NCBI GenBank assembly: GCA_019113675.1
Contig: DXHA01000045.1
Location: forward strand, 1 to 58,135
Direction: 5' to 3'
DNA from: Candidatus Yaniella excrementigallinarum
GTDB lineage: Bacteria; Actinomycetota; Actinomycetes; Actinomycetales; Micrococcaceae
Length of the DNA: 58,135 nucleotides
This document shows, in pieces, positions 7,160-16,494 of the stretch. How positions within the stretch are numbered: the first letter of the stretch is position 1; the number at the start of each line of letters is the position of its first letter. A model generated the notes under the pieces. It ran no database searches and was not told where the DNA came from. It worked only from the letters and a program-made list of their open reading frames with translations. A program made the position numbers and the translations under genes.

Positions 7160-8566
7160 TTAAGCGTCGGTAGAATCTTTCGTGTCAAAGCGACCTGGGA
7201 TGGCTTCCAAGCCAGCCGCATCACGGAATGCATTGAACGGAGTTTCCAGCTCTTTCAGCTGGGTGGTATCTTTACCCCAGAGGAGCTCATTGATCCAGTT
7301 ACCCAGGACACGGGAGCTGCGTTCGATCGATGGCATTGCATAGTTGTGGTATGCCCGGTGAGCCAACCATGCGGTGACGCCAGAGATCTCAACACCAAGT
7401 GGGTTACCAATACCTTTACCGACTCCCATACCGGCTACAGCGCCCATGGACTTGTGGTAGTACTCTTCTACGGCGCCTTCACCAAAGCGAACGGCCATGA
7501 GGTTGTCGGCCAACCGCACTGCCTGGCGTCCAGCATGCTGCGCATTGGGCACACAAAATCCGCCTGGACCATCACCGGTCAGATCAGGCACGGCGGCCAC
7601 GTCGCCACAGGCCCATGCGCCTTCAGCTACGCCACCTTCGCCGTCTGAGACTTGTAAAGTCGGGGTAACTTCAATGCGGCCACGCTCTTCGACCGGGAAG
7701 TCGGTGGAGTGCGCCAATTTGTTGGCAGCGACACCTGCAGTCCACACCAGTGTGTCAGCGTAGAACGATCCGGCATCAGACTGGTCAGACATGTTGAGCA
7801 GTTTCAAGTGGCTATCAACAGCCGACGACAGCGACGTGTTGAGCAGCACTTCAATACCGCGAGCGCGGAATTCTTCGACCACATCAATGGCTTGTTCTTC
7901 GGTAACTTCCGGCATGATGCGGCCCATGGCCTCGATAAGTACCACGCGGGCATCAGATTGTGCCAACCGCGGGTTCTTAGAGATCGCCGTGCGAACAAGG
8001 TCTTCGATTTCGCCAATGAGCTCGGCCCCTGCGAAGCCGCCGCCAACCACAACGAAGGTTAGGGCACGACGACGCTGTTCGGCATCGGTCATCAGCGCAG
8101 CAGATTCGATACGCTCTAAAATTTGACTGCGTAGTGTTACTGCTTCTTCGATGCGCTTGAGGCCGATACCATTTTCGCCAAGGCCTTCAATTGGGAACAC
8201 GCGGGTATCGGCACCAGCGGTAACCACAACGTCTTCATATGGCAGCTCAAAGTTATTGCCTTCTGGGCTTTCAATAATGGCTTGTTTAGCTTCGTGGTTA
8301 ATCTCTACGACTTTGCCCTGTACGATTTCGCTATGACGCAGATGACTGCGTAAATCAACGAGTGCGTGGCGGGGTTCAATAGAGCCACCAACAACTTCGG
8401 GTAAGAACGGCTGGTAGGTCAGATACGAATTCGGGTCGACAACAGTTACGATGCCACCGCGATCACGGATCTTCTTCTGGAGACGCTTGGCAACGTTATA
8501 GCCAGCGTAACCACCGCCTATAACTAGAACACGGGGTTTGGGGGATAAATGAGGAGTAATAGCCAT
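7160..8566 (-). CDS. ndh: Type II NADH:quinone dehydrogenase
   Basis: A 468-residue flavoprotein that passes electrons from NADH to the quinone pool without pumping protons, at the inner face of the membrane. The FAD Rossmann motif is VLVIGGGYAGYNVAK (about 13-27) and the NADH motif is FVVVGGGFAGAELIGEI near the middle. The third FAD contact ACGDVAAVPD and the quinone-side AQHAGRQA follow. The C-terminal region with WINELLWG resembles the amphipathic membrane-binding part of NDH-2. The frame is open to GTG 8620, overlapping the stop of the upstream protease gene. I chose ATG 8566 because GGTGG lies just upstream and the protein then begins MAITPHLSPKPRVLV. It is the last gene of a probable leftward operon with the protease and DUF501-Ppx. 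Confidence 0.92.
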   Translation of the reverse strand: MAITPHLSPKPRVLVIGGGYAGYNVAKRLQKKIRDRGGIVTVVDPNSYLTYQPFLPEVVGGSIEPRHALVDLRSHLRHSEIVQGKVVEINHEAKQAIIESPEGNNFELPYEDVVVTAGADTRVFPIEGLGENGIGLKRIEEAVTLRSQILERIESAALMTDAEQRRRALTFVVVGGGFAGAELIGEIEDLVRTAISKNPRLAQSDARVVLIEAMGRIMPEVTEEQAIDVVEEFRARGIEVLLNTSLSSAVDSHLKLLNMSDQSDAGSFYADTLVWTAGVAANKLAHSTDFPVEERGRIEVTPTLQVSDGEGGVAEGAWACGDVAAVPDLTGDGPGGFCVPNAQHAGRQAVRLADNLMAVRFGEGAVEEYYHKSMGAVAGMGVGKGIGNPLGVEISGVTAWLAHRAYHNYAMPSIERSSRVLGNWINELLWGKDTTQLKELETPFNAFRDAAGLEAIPGRFDTKDSTDA

Positions 8567-8616
8567 GTATTCCACCTTAGTTCGCTTGACAGGAGTTTGT
8601 GAAGTTTTTACCAAAG

Positions 8617-9945
8617 TCACGAGCCGTGCCGGGTACGGGTTCGTTTTCGCCAGAAAAATATGCTTGTGCCAAAGGCCAGAACCACAGCAATTCCGAACCC
8701 AATCACTACTCCAGCCTGCAACACAGTAGACTGTTTTGCTAGCTTTGCCGCCACTGGTAGTTCCGAAGGGTAATCCACCGGACCAGCGGCCTGGTGCTTC
8801 TGCTCCTGGGTTTCGGTGTCGTCGACTTCGCCACGTCGGTGCATGGAGATCCAGTCAGCTATCGAACCCATGGGATTTTCGCTGACTTCGTCGACGTCTG
8901 CAGTCAACGCTGCATCTGCGTCGATAATGCCCCGGCCATAAAGGTTGCCTTGACCGGCGTGGCCGCTGTCTTCGGCGGTCGCTAGAATTCGCTGAATTAC
9001 CTGCTCTGCCGAGATTTTAGGATGTTCGGCTCGGATAAGTGCCGCTAGGCCAGAGACCAAGGGTGCCGCTCCAGATGTTCCCGACCATTGGGTGTAATCA
9101 CCTCCAGGGACTGCGCCGATCAGCGGATCAGCAGGCGCGGCAACCCCGATAGTGATACCTTGCGTTGAGGCATCCCAGGAGGCAGTGCCGTCTTCATCAA
9201 GCCCAGCAACTGTGAGTACTCCCGGGATAGTTGCTGGAGCACCCACCACGTCGGATCCGGAAGCGCGGTTACCGGCGGCCACGACAACTACGACGTCCTG
9301 TTCTTCAGCGTGTAGAAATGCCTCATCCCAGGTTTCTGGCCAGTCTTGTTCTGAGGATGCTAGTGAAATATTAATGACATCAACATCCTGATCCACCAGC
9401 CAGTTCACCCCGTTGGCGATTTGTTCGTCAACCGAGGGCACACCTTCTGCCGTATCATCCAGCAGCACGGAGACCGAGAGGAGCTCAACCTTTGGAGCGG
9501 CCCCTAAAATCCCATCAGTACCGTACTGGTCGATGGGCGCGACATCGTCTTGTGCTTCATCGTCCGAATCGTCAGAGTCATCATCGGCGTCCTCATCTTC
9601 TTCATCGTCTGGCGGGTCGCCGTGGCCGTGACCGGCAAGTAAAGAAGCGACCATAGTCCCGTGATCCGGATCTGGCCCCATCGAGGTTGTGCCATCCGAG
9701 TCGCCAGTCCCAGATGCATCGTAGCCCCCAGCCAGTTGTCCAGTGAGGTCAGGATGCGAATCATCAACGCCGGTATCAATGATGCCTACGGTCACATCCT
9801 CCCCCTGAGAGGTATCCCAGGCGCTAGTGAAACCGTAGTCTTCTAACCAGTATTGGTCGTCACGCCAAGAATCAGCGGCAGCCGGGGTAGCAAGAACTGC
9901 GGTCAGTGCAATGCCGGTTAGTCCGGCTAATGTCTTCTTGTACAT
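8617..9945 (-). CDS. Mycosin-like subtilisin-family (S8) membrane-anchored serine protease
   Basis: A 442-residue exported protease. Residues 1-24 form a signal peptide ending APAAADS-like (PAAADSW). The catalytic triad is visible: D57 in IIDTGVD, H95 in HGTMVAS and S291 in WSGTSGAAP, with the oxyanion asparagine in AAGN near 226. A C-terminal membrane helix (about 405-430, VVIGFGIAVVLAFG) ends in basic residues. This is the layout of mycosins (MycP), the proteases of type VII secretion, but no EccB/C/D/E or WXG100 gene lies in the window. Unusual is an almost purely acidic run at about 113-134 between His and Ser, in the region where mycosins carry an insertion. The start ATG overlaps the preceding stop by one base. 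Target unknown. Confidence 0.85.
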   Translation of the reverse strand: MYKKTLAGLTGIALTAVLATPAAADSWRDDQYWLEDYGFTSAWDTSQGEDVTVGIIDTGVDDSHPDLTGQLAGGYDASGTGDSDGTTSMGPDPDHGTMVASLLAGHGHGDPPDDEEDEDADDDSDDSDDEAQDDVAPIDQYGTDGILGAAPKVELLSVSVLLDDTAEGVPSVDEQIANGVNWLVDQDVDVINISLASSEQDWPETWDEAFLHAEEQDVVVVVAAGNRASGSDVVGAPATIPGVLTVAGLDEDGTASWDASTQGITIGVAAPADPLIGAVPGGDYTQWSGTSGAAPLVSGLAALIRAEHPKISAEQVIQRILATAEDSGHAGQGNLYGRGIIDADAALTADVDEVSENPMGSIADWISMHRRGEVDDTETQEQKHQAAGPVDYPSELPVAAKLAKQSTVLQAGVVIGFGIAVVLAFGTSIFFWRKRTRTRHGS

Positions 9946-11540
9946 TAGGGCCTCAGTAATGACAGTGCGATGCCGTCTAAGATGTCTTTCTCACTGGTAA
10001 TCGCCGTGGTAACGGTGTGGTTTGTGGCAGCACGAATATAGTCGAGCAGGTGGGCCCAAATGACAGCACCGGCACCAATCACATCGATGCGGCCTTCATG
10101 CATAAACCCGTATTGGCTGCGTTCAGCCGTTGTTTGTCCAACAATGGTGTGGGCCGTTTCGATGATCTGGTCGATGTTCAACTCAGTGGCATGAATGGCT
10201 TCCGAATCGTAAGACTCGAGGTTTAGCGCTGCAGCAGTAATAGTGGTGATCGTTCCGGCCACCCCGACCACGGCATCCAGGTTGGTGAAATTGAATTCTT
10301 GTGGGTCAAGTTCGTCGAGACGTTGCGACAGGTCATTTTGGGCTTCGATAACCTGCTGTCGGGTGGGCGGGTCAGCAAAATGGTAGCGTTCGTGAAAACG
10401 GACGCACCCAACATTCATAGATGTTTGTGCGGTGATATTAGCAGTACCGTCTGCCGGGTCAATGGTGCCCAGTACGATTTCGGTCGACCCACCACCTAAA
10501 TCAACCACGGCGACACGGATTGGTCGCTCCCAGGACGATGTGTCAAGCGCCGAGGCTGCTCCGGCGAAAGTCAGTTGCGCTTCGGTCTGACCACTGACGA
10601 CCTCCGGGGTGACATGTAAACGCTGTCGTATGCCGGCAACAAATTCATCGCGGTTGGAAACATCACGGGAGGCCGAGGTAGCAATAAATCTGGTGGGGTG
10701 AGCCCCGTGTCGGGTAATTTCCCGAGCATAGTCGTCGATAGCGCTAAAGGTACGCTGTAGTGCTTCGGGCGCGAACTCACCGGTTTCGTCCACGCCCTGA
10801 CCCAGACGAACGATGCGCATATCCCGATGCAATTCCTTGACCCCAGATTCGGTGTCTTGTGCAATCAGTATTCGCACCGAGTTGGTTCCAGCATCAATGG
10901 CGGCCACTGGTCCGGCCCCTGCTTCAGCATGTTGGATCGGGTTTGTTTTGCCTGCACGGCGCAACCGTTTGGTGTGCCGCGATAAGTCTTGTTGGGGTGG
11001 TTGTCCGGTAGTGTCCCATGCGCCTGCACAGCGGCAGACGACGGGATCAAATTCTTGTCGCATCATGTCTAATGCTTCATCGCCCAGCGGATTGATGCCT
11101 GGGCCTTCGGCCAAGGAATGCCCAACAAGTACATGGATACATTTTACGCGGTCAGGCATGCCCCCGGCAGTAATCCCAGTAATTTCTGGGACAGGTCCCA
11201 CCCCTGCGGCTTCGCCGATACGGGCACGCGCAGCCAAATACTGTTCGTGGGCCTGCCGGTATGACGCAGCCAACCTGTCGTCGTCGGTAAGCCGGCGGGT
11301 CATGTCTTCCATGACACCAGCATTTTCGAGCCTGGAAGCAGCCGCCGTAGCGTGCGGGTGGGATAGATAGAATGTCGTCGGGAAAGGGATGCCATTACTT
11401 AAGCGTGGCGCGGTAGTAGCAACGAGTGGATTGCCGCAGACGCAACGGGCCCCAATTTCGACCACATCACGAACTGGACGGCCCAGTTGCCGTGACAATG
11501 TGTCAAGATCTTGTGCCGTTGGTTGTTTTTGATTCGTCAC
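9945..11540 (-). CDS. DUF501 domain fused to Ppx/GppA exopolyphosphatase
   Basis: A 531-residue protein made of two units usually encoded separately. Residues about 8-176 are a DUF501 domain with five cysteines (C33, C35, C134, C169, C171) in the motifs RCVCGNPLV and VVCRCAG; they could bind a metal. A basic linker (about 178-209) leads to a Ppx/GppA phosphatase domain from 211. That domain has the first phosphate loop AAIDAGTNSVRILI, the second VVDLGGGSTEIVLG and GVAGTITTITAAA, the signature of the ASKHA fold. Ppx/GppA enzymes hydrolyse polyphosphate or pppGpp. In many actinobacteria DUF501 and ppx are neighbours downstream of eno and the FtsB/DivIC gene, so this looks like an in-place fusion. 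Start GTG 11540 lies nine bases after the DivIC stop, with GGAAG upstream. Confidence 0.87.
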   Translation of the reverse strand: MTNQKQPTAQDLDTLSRQLGRPVRDVVEIGARCVCGNPLVATTAPRLSNGIPFPTTFYLSHPHATAAASRLENAGVMEDMTRRLTDDDRLAASYRQAHEQYLAARARIGEAAGVGPVPEITGITAGGMPDRVKCIHVLVGHSLAEGPGINPLGDEALDMMRQEFDPVVCRCAGAWDTTGQPPQQDLSRHTKRLRRAGKTNPIQHAEAGAGPVAAIDAGTNSVRILIAQDTESGVKELHRDMRIVRLGQGVDETGEFAPEALQRTFSAIDDYAREITRHGAHPTRFIATSASRDVSNRDEFVAGIRQRLHVTPEVVSGQTEAQLTFAGAASALDTSSWERPIRVAVVDLGGGSTEIVLGTIDPADGTANITAQTSMNVGCVRFHERYHFADPPTRQQVIEAQNDLSQRLDELDPQEFNFTNLDAVVGVAGTITTITAAALNLESYDSEAIHATELNIDQIIETAHTIVGQTTAERSQYGFMHEGRIDVIGAGAVIWAHLLDYIRAATNHTVTTAITSEKDILDGIALSLLRP

Positions 11541-11549
11541 GTGCTTCCT

Positions 11550-12269
11550 TTACCCCTGACCCGATGACAATACCGAGCCCCATAGCCGGTCAGCCCAGCC
11601 CATTTCAGCTTCTTCATTAAGTGGGTCGGTACTTGATTTTGACTCTTCTAAAGTATCTTCTTCGTCGTCAACGACTAGATACTTGCGCTCTCCGGGCATG
11701 ACCATATTAAACCGTTCACGCGCCTGTTGTTGCACATAAGCGGGATCGTCCCAGCGCTCCAATTGGGTTTCTAATTCTTGTTGACGTTGGGTTTCGCGCT
11801 CGAGTTGCTGATGTTTCTGGGCAAATTCGGATTGTTGATCTAGTAGCAGCTGCAACGGCTGGGCCATGATCAGTGCAGCAATGAATAATACCGCTAAGAG
11901 GGCTACCGCGCGCCCAGAAAATGTGCGAGCAGGTTCCGGGTTGTCTTCGAATGTGACTGCGCGATCATCGCGCTGCCAAATATCGTGTCCGATACGTTGC
12001 GAATTTTTCGTCTTCTTTTTCTTCGTTCGCTTAGCACTGGCCAGCAGGCGTTCACGCATTTTGGAACGTGGAGCCGGTGGTTCCTCTTGAGTTGGTGTTG
12101 ACGCTTTGGCCTGCCGGTTTTTTTCTTGCTTTTCAGCGGCTGCTTCACTCGAGGGAATCCGGGTGACTGGAGTCAGTTCATCGGTAATGATGGCGTCATC
12201 GTGGGTTTCGAAACCATCTGAAGGATGAGAGGGCGCCACGTTTTTTGGCATCCGTGGTTTTTTCGGCAC
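11550..12269 (-). CDS. Septum formation initiator FtsB/DivIC family protein
   Basis: A 239-residue bitopic membrane protein of the divisome. A long hydrophilic N-terminal region (1-118) includes a lysine block (about 81-89). It is followed by one membrane helix (about 121-137, AVALLAVLFIAALIMA) and then a glutamine-rich coiled coil (about 140-172). The conserved family segment is WDDPAYVQQQARERFNMVMPGE (about 173-194), and the C-terminal tail is acidic. FtsB/DivIC with FtsL and FtsQ links early and late division proteins. The start GTG 12269 has GGGAGG about ten bases upstream; ATG 12251 is possible. It lies between enolase and DUF501-Ppx, the standard actinobacterial order, and is probably co-transcribed with the downstream genes. 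Confidence 0.88.
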   Translation of the reverse strand: MPKKPRMPKNVAPSHPSDGFETHDDAIITDELTPVTRIPSSEAAAEKQEKNRQAKASTPTQEEPPAPRSKMRERLLASAKRTKKKKTKNSQRIGHDIWQRDDRAVTFEDNPEPARTFSGRAVALLAVLFIAALIMAQPLQLLLDQQSEFAQKHQQLERETQRQQELETQLERWDDPAYVQQQARERFNMVMPGERKYLVVDDEEDTLEESKSSTDPLNEEAEMGWADRLWGSVLSSGQG

Positions 12270-12400
12270 CGGCTTGTCACCTCCCAGCAGCTAGATGCGG
12301 TCCATCTAGTGTACGCGTCATCCAGTTCCTTCTGGTGGTTTCAACACTGCTTTGACTCCTCATTGTTAGCAATCACTCAGGAAACTCACGTTAAGAACGT

Positions 12401-12439
12401 ATCGGCACCACGGCTACAATATTGTGCCGTGGTGCCGAT
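12401..12439 (-). terminator. Hairpin downstream of enolase
   Basis: A perfect 14-bp inverted repeat (12401-12414 and 12426-12439) begins 13 bases past the enolase stop. No clear U tract follows on the minus strand, so it may be a terminator or an mRNA-stabilising/attenuating structure before the FtsB/DivIC gene. Confidence 0.6.
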
Positions 12440-12451
12440 GGGCAAAAATAG

Positions 12452-13789
<1,338 letters not shown>

Positions 13790-13802
13790 TCAAGCTCCAG
13801 TG

Positions 13803-13830
13803 TATCTAGTGTGGCGGCGAGACAGGACAA
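13803..13830 (-). promoter_or_regulatory. Candidate enolase promoter
   Basis: On the minus strand TTGTCC (13830-13825) is followed after 16 bases by TAGATA (13808-13803), a fair match to housekeeping sigma factor sites, about 70 bases before the enolase ATG. Confidence 0.45.
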
Positions 13831-13916
13831 ATCGTCTCGTGATGGCAACCACCCACTAGGCAGCCAGCCTTACTCTCACTTTCTGCGCTAACGCGAGCTT
13901 GGTGTTCAGCAAGTGC

Positions 13917-14372
13917 TTAGTCGGTTTCATCGATGTCTATGCCTTCGATTGAATCAACCAGCACGTCCTGGTTTCTCTCGTCCTGAATATAGAAGAAGGC
14001 CTTGTAAACTTCCTTCTGCTTCATGATCGCGATGTCAGGTGCTTTATAAACTTTGTACCGGTGCCTCAACCATTTCAGGGTTACTGCTGCTGCGGCGTCC
14101 ACGGCTGCAGTATTATCGATTAGCTGTGGGATTAGAGCGCTCTCGCTTATCTCAATTGGCACATAATTGGGAAACATGTTTGCACGGGCTGCATTACCTT
14201 TTACTAAATCTACGGTAATCGCCGAGTAGACAATTCTTGGTTTCATAAAAAGCCGGAACACTCGGCATTTAAAATAGAGCACCAGATTTGGATAACAGAC
14301 AATGTCTTTATCGATCAGGTTATACGGTGTTTCGATTAGGTTAATTCGGGTTTTACCAGGTACTTCATCCAA
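13917..14372 (-). CDS. Uncharacterised protein encoded downstream of and overlapping the symporter gene
   Basis: I do not recognise this protein, about 151 residues if it starts at TTG 14372 (the frame stays open to TTG 14429). It has no membrane helix. The N-terminal half is strand-rich and hydrophobic (NLVLYFKCRVFRLF, RIVYSAITVDLVKG); a helical part follows (VDAAAAVTLKWLRHRY) and the end is acidic (EGIDIDETD). The proposed start overlaps the symporter stop by several bases, which indicates translational coupling. The coding bias is more A+T-rich than that of enolase next door but like the symporter. The tight coupling suggests a partner or regulator of the transporter; this is inference. 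Confidence 0.65.
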   Translation of the reverse strand: MDEVPGKTRINLIETPYNLIDKDIVCYPNLVLYFKCRVFRLFMKPRIVYSAITVDLVKGNAARANMFPNYVPIEISESALIPQLIDNTAAVDAAAAVTLKWLRHRYKVYKAPDIAIMKQKEVYKAFFYIQDERNQDVLVDSIEGIDIDETD

Positions 14373-16005
14373 GTGCGGTGCTCTTTCGTAACTGCCTAAA
14401 TGGACTTGCAACAGTGGCTTGTTTTGCAATGAAGTCCCGAACTATGTGCTTATCCGCTCGAAGACGTAGATCAGTGTTTTGCATGTTCTTGAGATGTTCA
14501 TATTCATCGGGCATGAACGAAGGCGTGCCAACCGCATTCTTTTCGTTATATGACGACCACATTGCTTCAAACTGGTCATCTTTTGGGGCTTTAGTTAATA
14601 GGCTGACAATCACGATTGCGGCCAGTGCTGCTAAGAAAGCCGGACCGCCCTCATAGATATCAAGGGGCGGCCACATATACCAGAGGATCGTAACAATCGG
14701 CCCAACAATCATCCCTGAAATCGCACCCCACTTTGTGACTCCCTTCCAGTACAACGAAAGGACTACGGGTGGACCAAAGCAAGTTGCTAATCCGGCCCAA
14801 GCAAATACCGCTAACCAGAAAACCGAGTCAAAGGGATTGATGGCAATAACGATTGCAAGTACACCGATTATGATAGTTGAAATTTGCGATACTAAAATCG
14901 TCTTTTTCTCGCTGAGCTCTCCTTTATGAAAAATCTTGTTCCACAAATCTTCGGCTATCGAGGAAGAGGCTATAAGCAACATTGAGTCAATTGATGACAT
15001 CAGTGCCGATAATGCTCCCGCGATGATAATACCGCCAAGCCACCACGGCAGTAGTTCTATGGCCATGACTGGGAATATCTCTTCTGGGTTTCCAAGATCC
15101 GGAAATAACGTGAGACCTGCTAACCCTATAAACACAGCCCCATAGTACGAAACCATCATCCAGACAATGCCAATGAGTGCAATTTTCTTCACGTCACGGG
15201 TAGTGCGCAAAGCCATGTAGCGGACTAAGACATGCGGTGCACCGTTGAAGCCAATTCCGATAAATAAATAACTGATTATGGCTATGACTCCAGCAAGAGT
15301 TAACGTTGGGTTGTCAAAGAATGGTTTAAGGAAGTCTGGACCCATGGAGTCGCCGAGCCTGGACCCCATTTCATTAAATCCGCCAACTTTTGTAATACCG
15401 ATTATCGGTAAGACAATAAACGCCGTCGCCATCAGAACGCCCTGGATGAAGTCTGTTATTGTAACGGCAAAAAATCCACCCATTACTGTGTAGATGATGG
15501 TAATGACACCGCCAACGATCACCCCGATAGTAAAGTCCAGATCTAAAATAGCTTCAAACAACACACCGAAGGCCACGAACTGGGCGCAAATATAGACTGT
15601 TTGAAAGAGTGTCATCATAAAGATAGACACGCCACGCATAATATTGGAATGGTCTTGGTAACGCGCGGAGAGATAGTCCGGTACTGTTATAGATTTTAAT
15701 ATTTTTGACAATCGACGTAGCGGTTTAGCAAAGAATACCCAGTTGAAAATTGAAAATACGCTTGATACCGCATTCCAGGCCGCGCTCATACCGGTTGAAT
15801 ACGCTTCCCCGGGGAGGCCAGCTGTCATAAACCCACTGCTTTCAGAGGCCTTCTCACTCATGGAAATGACCCAAGGGCCTATTTGATTTCCACCAAGAAA
15901 GTAGTCCGAGGAACCTTTAAGGCTCGCTCTGGCCGACCAGATACCAATGCCCAACATCAGCAGTGCATACAAAATCAGGATGATTAGAATGCCTATGTTG
16001 TCCAT
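14365..16005 (-). CDS. Sodium:solute symporter, PutP-like (SSS family)
   Basis: A 546-residue membrane transporter with about 13 predicted helices, resembling Na+/proline symporters. Family marks are the first helix ILIILILYALLMLGIGIW and the sodium-site region SEKASESSGFMTAGLPGEAYS, which corresponds to PutP SGWLLMGLPG. Also present are RYMALRTTRDVKK and the helix-8 segment SALMSSIDSMLLIASSSIAEDLW, equivalent to the PutP ALMSTLSCQL region. A hydrophilic C-terminal tail of about 70 residues ends RKSTALG. Substrate is not fixed: proline or another amino or organic acid is plausible. The gene lies one base after a 49-residue membrane peptide gene and overlaps the next gene, so the three form one unit. 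The ATG at 16005 has GAGGG just upstream. Its bases are more A+T-rich than the neighbours. Confidence 0.88.
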   Translation of the reverse strand: MDNIGILIILILYALLMLGIGIWSARASLKGSSDYFLGGNQIGPWVISMSEKASESSGFMTAGLPGEAYSTGMSAAWNAVSSVFSIFNWVFFAKPLRRLSKILKSITVPDYLSARYQDHSNIMRGVSIFMMTLFQTVYICAQFVAFGVLFEAILDLDFTIGVIVGGVITIIYTVMGGFFAVTITDFIQGVLMATAFIVLPIIGITKVGGFNEMGSRLGDSMGPDFLKPFFDNPTLTLAGVIAIISYLFIGIGFNGAPHVLVRYMALRTTRDVKKIALIGIVWMMVSYYGAVFIGLAGLTLFPDLGNPEEIFPVMAIELLPWWLGGIIIAGALSALMSSIDSMLLIASSSIAEDLWNKIFHKGELSEKKTILVSQISTIIIGVLAIVIAINPFDSVFWLAVFAWAGLATCFGPPVVLSLYWKGVTKWGAISGMIVGPIVTILWYMWPPLDIYEGGPAFLAALAAIVIVSLLTKAPKDDQFEAMWSSYNEKNAVGTPSFMPDEYEHLKNMQNTDLRLRADKHIVRDFIAKQATVASPFRQLRKSTALG

Positions 16006-16006
16006 A

Positions 16007-16156
16007 TCAATCCCTCGAATCGATATCTCGCCGGAGCAGTTCGTCTTCGAGTTTTTCCCGTTTGGCTTCTTTACGGTAAAAAATGACCACCGAAAGGATC
16101 ATTAACACTGGTGGAACCGTCATAATGAGCCACGCAGATAAAGGAAAGCCACCCAT
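16007..16156 (-). CDS. Small symporter-associated membrane peptide (49 aa)
   Basis: A short frame with an excellent ribosome site (AGGAGG, eight bases before ATG 16156). It encodes MGGFPLSAWLIMTVPPVL..., one membrane helix (about 7-27) followed by a highly charged cytoplasmic tail (YRKEAKREKLEDELLRRDID). Its TGA stop lies one base from the symporter ATG. Small single-helix proteins of this kind are encoded next to several SSS-family transporters and are annotated as small accessory proteins; the roles are little known. Tight spacing, strong ribosome site and membrane helix make it very likely real. It may stabilise or regulate the symporter. Confidence 0.8.
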   Translation of the reverse strand: MGGFPLSAWLIMTVPPVLMILSVVIFYRKEAKREKLEDELLRRDIDSRD

Positions 16157-16494
16157 TAGCTCAAACCTCCTAACCTGCGATATGAAGTTTGTTTGTCAGG
16201 AGCTTGTACCGACTGGGCCTTATTCTGGACTGGACTAATTAGTATTCGGCATAGGACCGCTGAATAGAAAGCCCTGCCGGAGATATCGCAGAGATCCGAG
16301 GCACAATAAACCCGTCAATATGCAAATCTGCACGCGTAGATCGCAACGACGACTGCGCGTTCTTGCATGCTGTGATCTGAGTCTCCATATCTCAACACAA
16401 GCAAAGAAGCTTTTTTGGGTCAACCATATTTCAGGAGTGAAAGCGACAACTGGAAAAATCCAATAGCCCCAGATGGACTTGAATGCACGGGAGG
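16157..16494. other. Intergenic region upstream of the symporter unit
   Basis: This 338-base gap lies between mazG (ends at 16495) and the small symporter peptide; both are read leftwards. It must carry the promoter of the symporter unit and any end signal of mazG, but I see no convincing terminator hairpin, no clear promoter pair and no tRNA. A short palindrome CTAATTAG is at about 16236-16243. I see no gene. Confidence 0.4.

Noticed and set aside
7088-7648. 186-codon plus-strand frame opposite ndh
   Set aside because: It overlaps the clearly coding ndh gene in another frame and resembles no protein family.
10813-11370. 185-codon open frame on the plus strand
   Set aside because: It is wholly antisense to the DUF501-Ppx gene, has Ser/Ala/Arg-rich shadow composition and no ribosome site.
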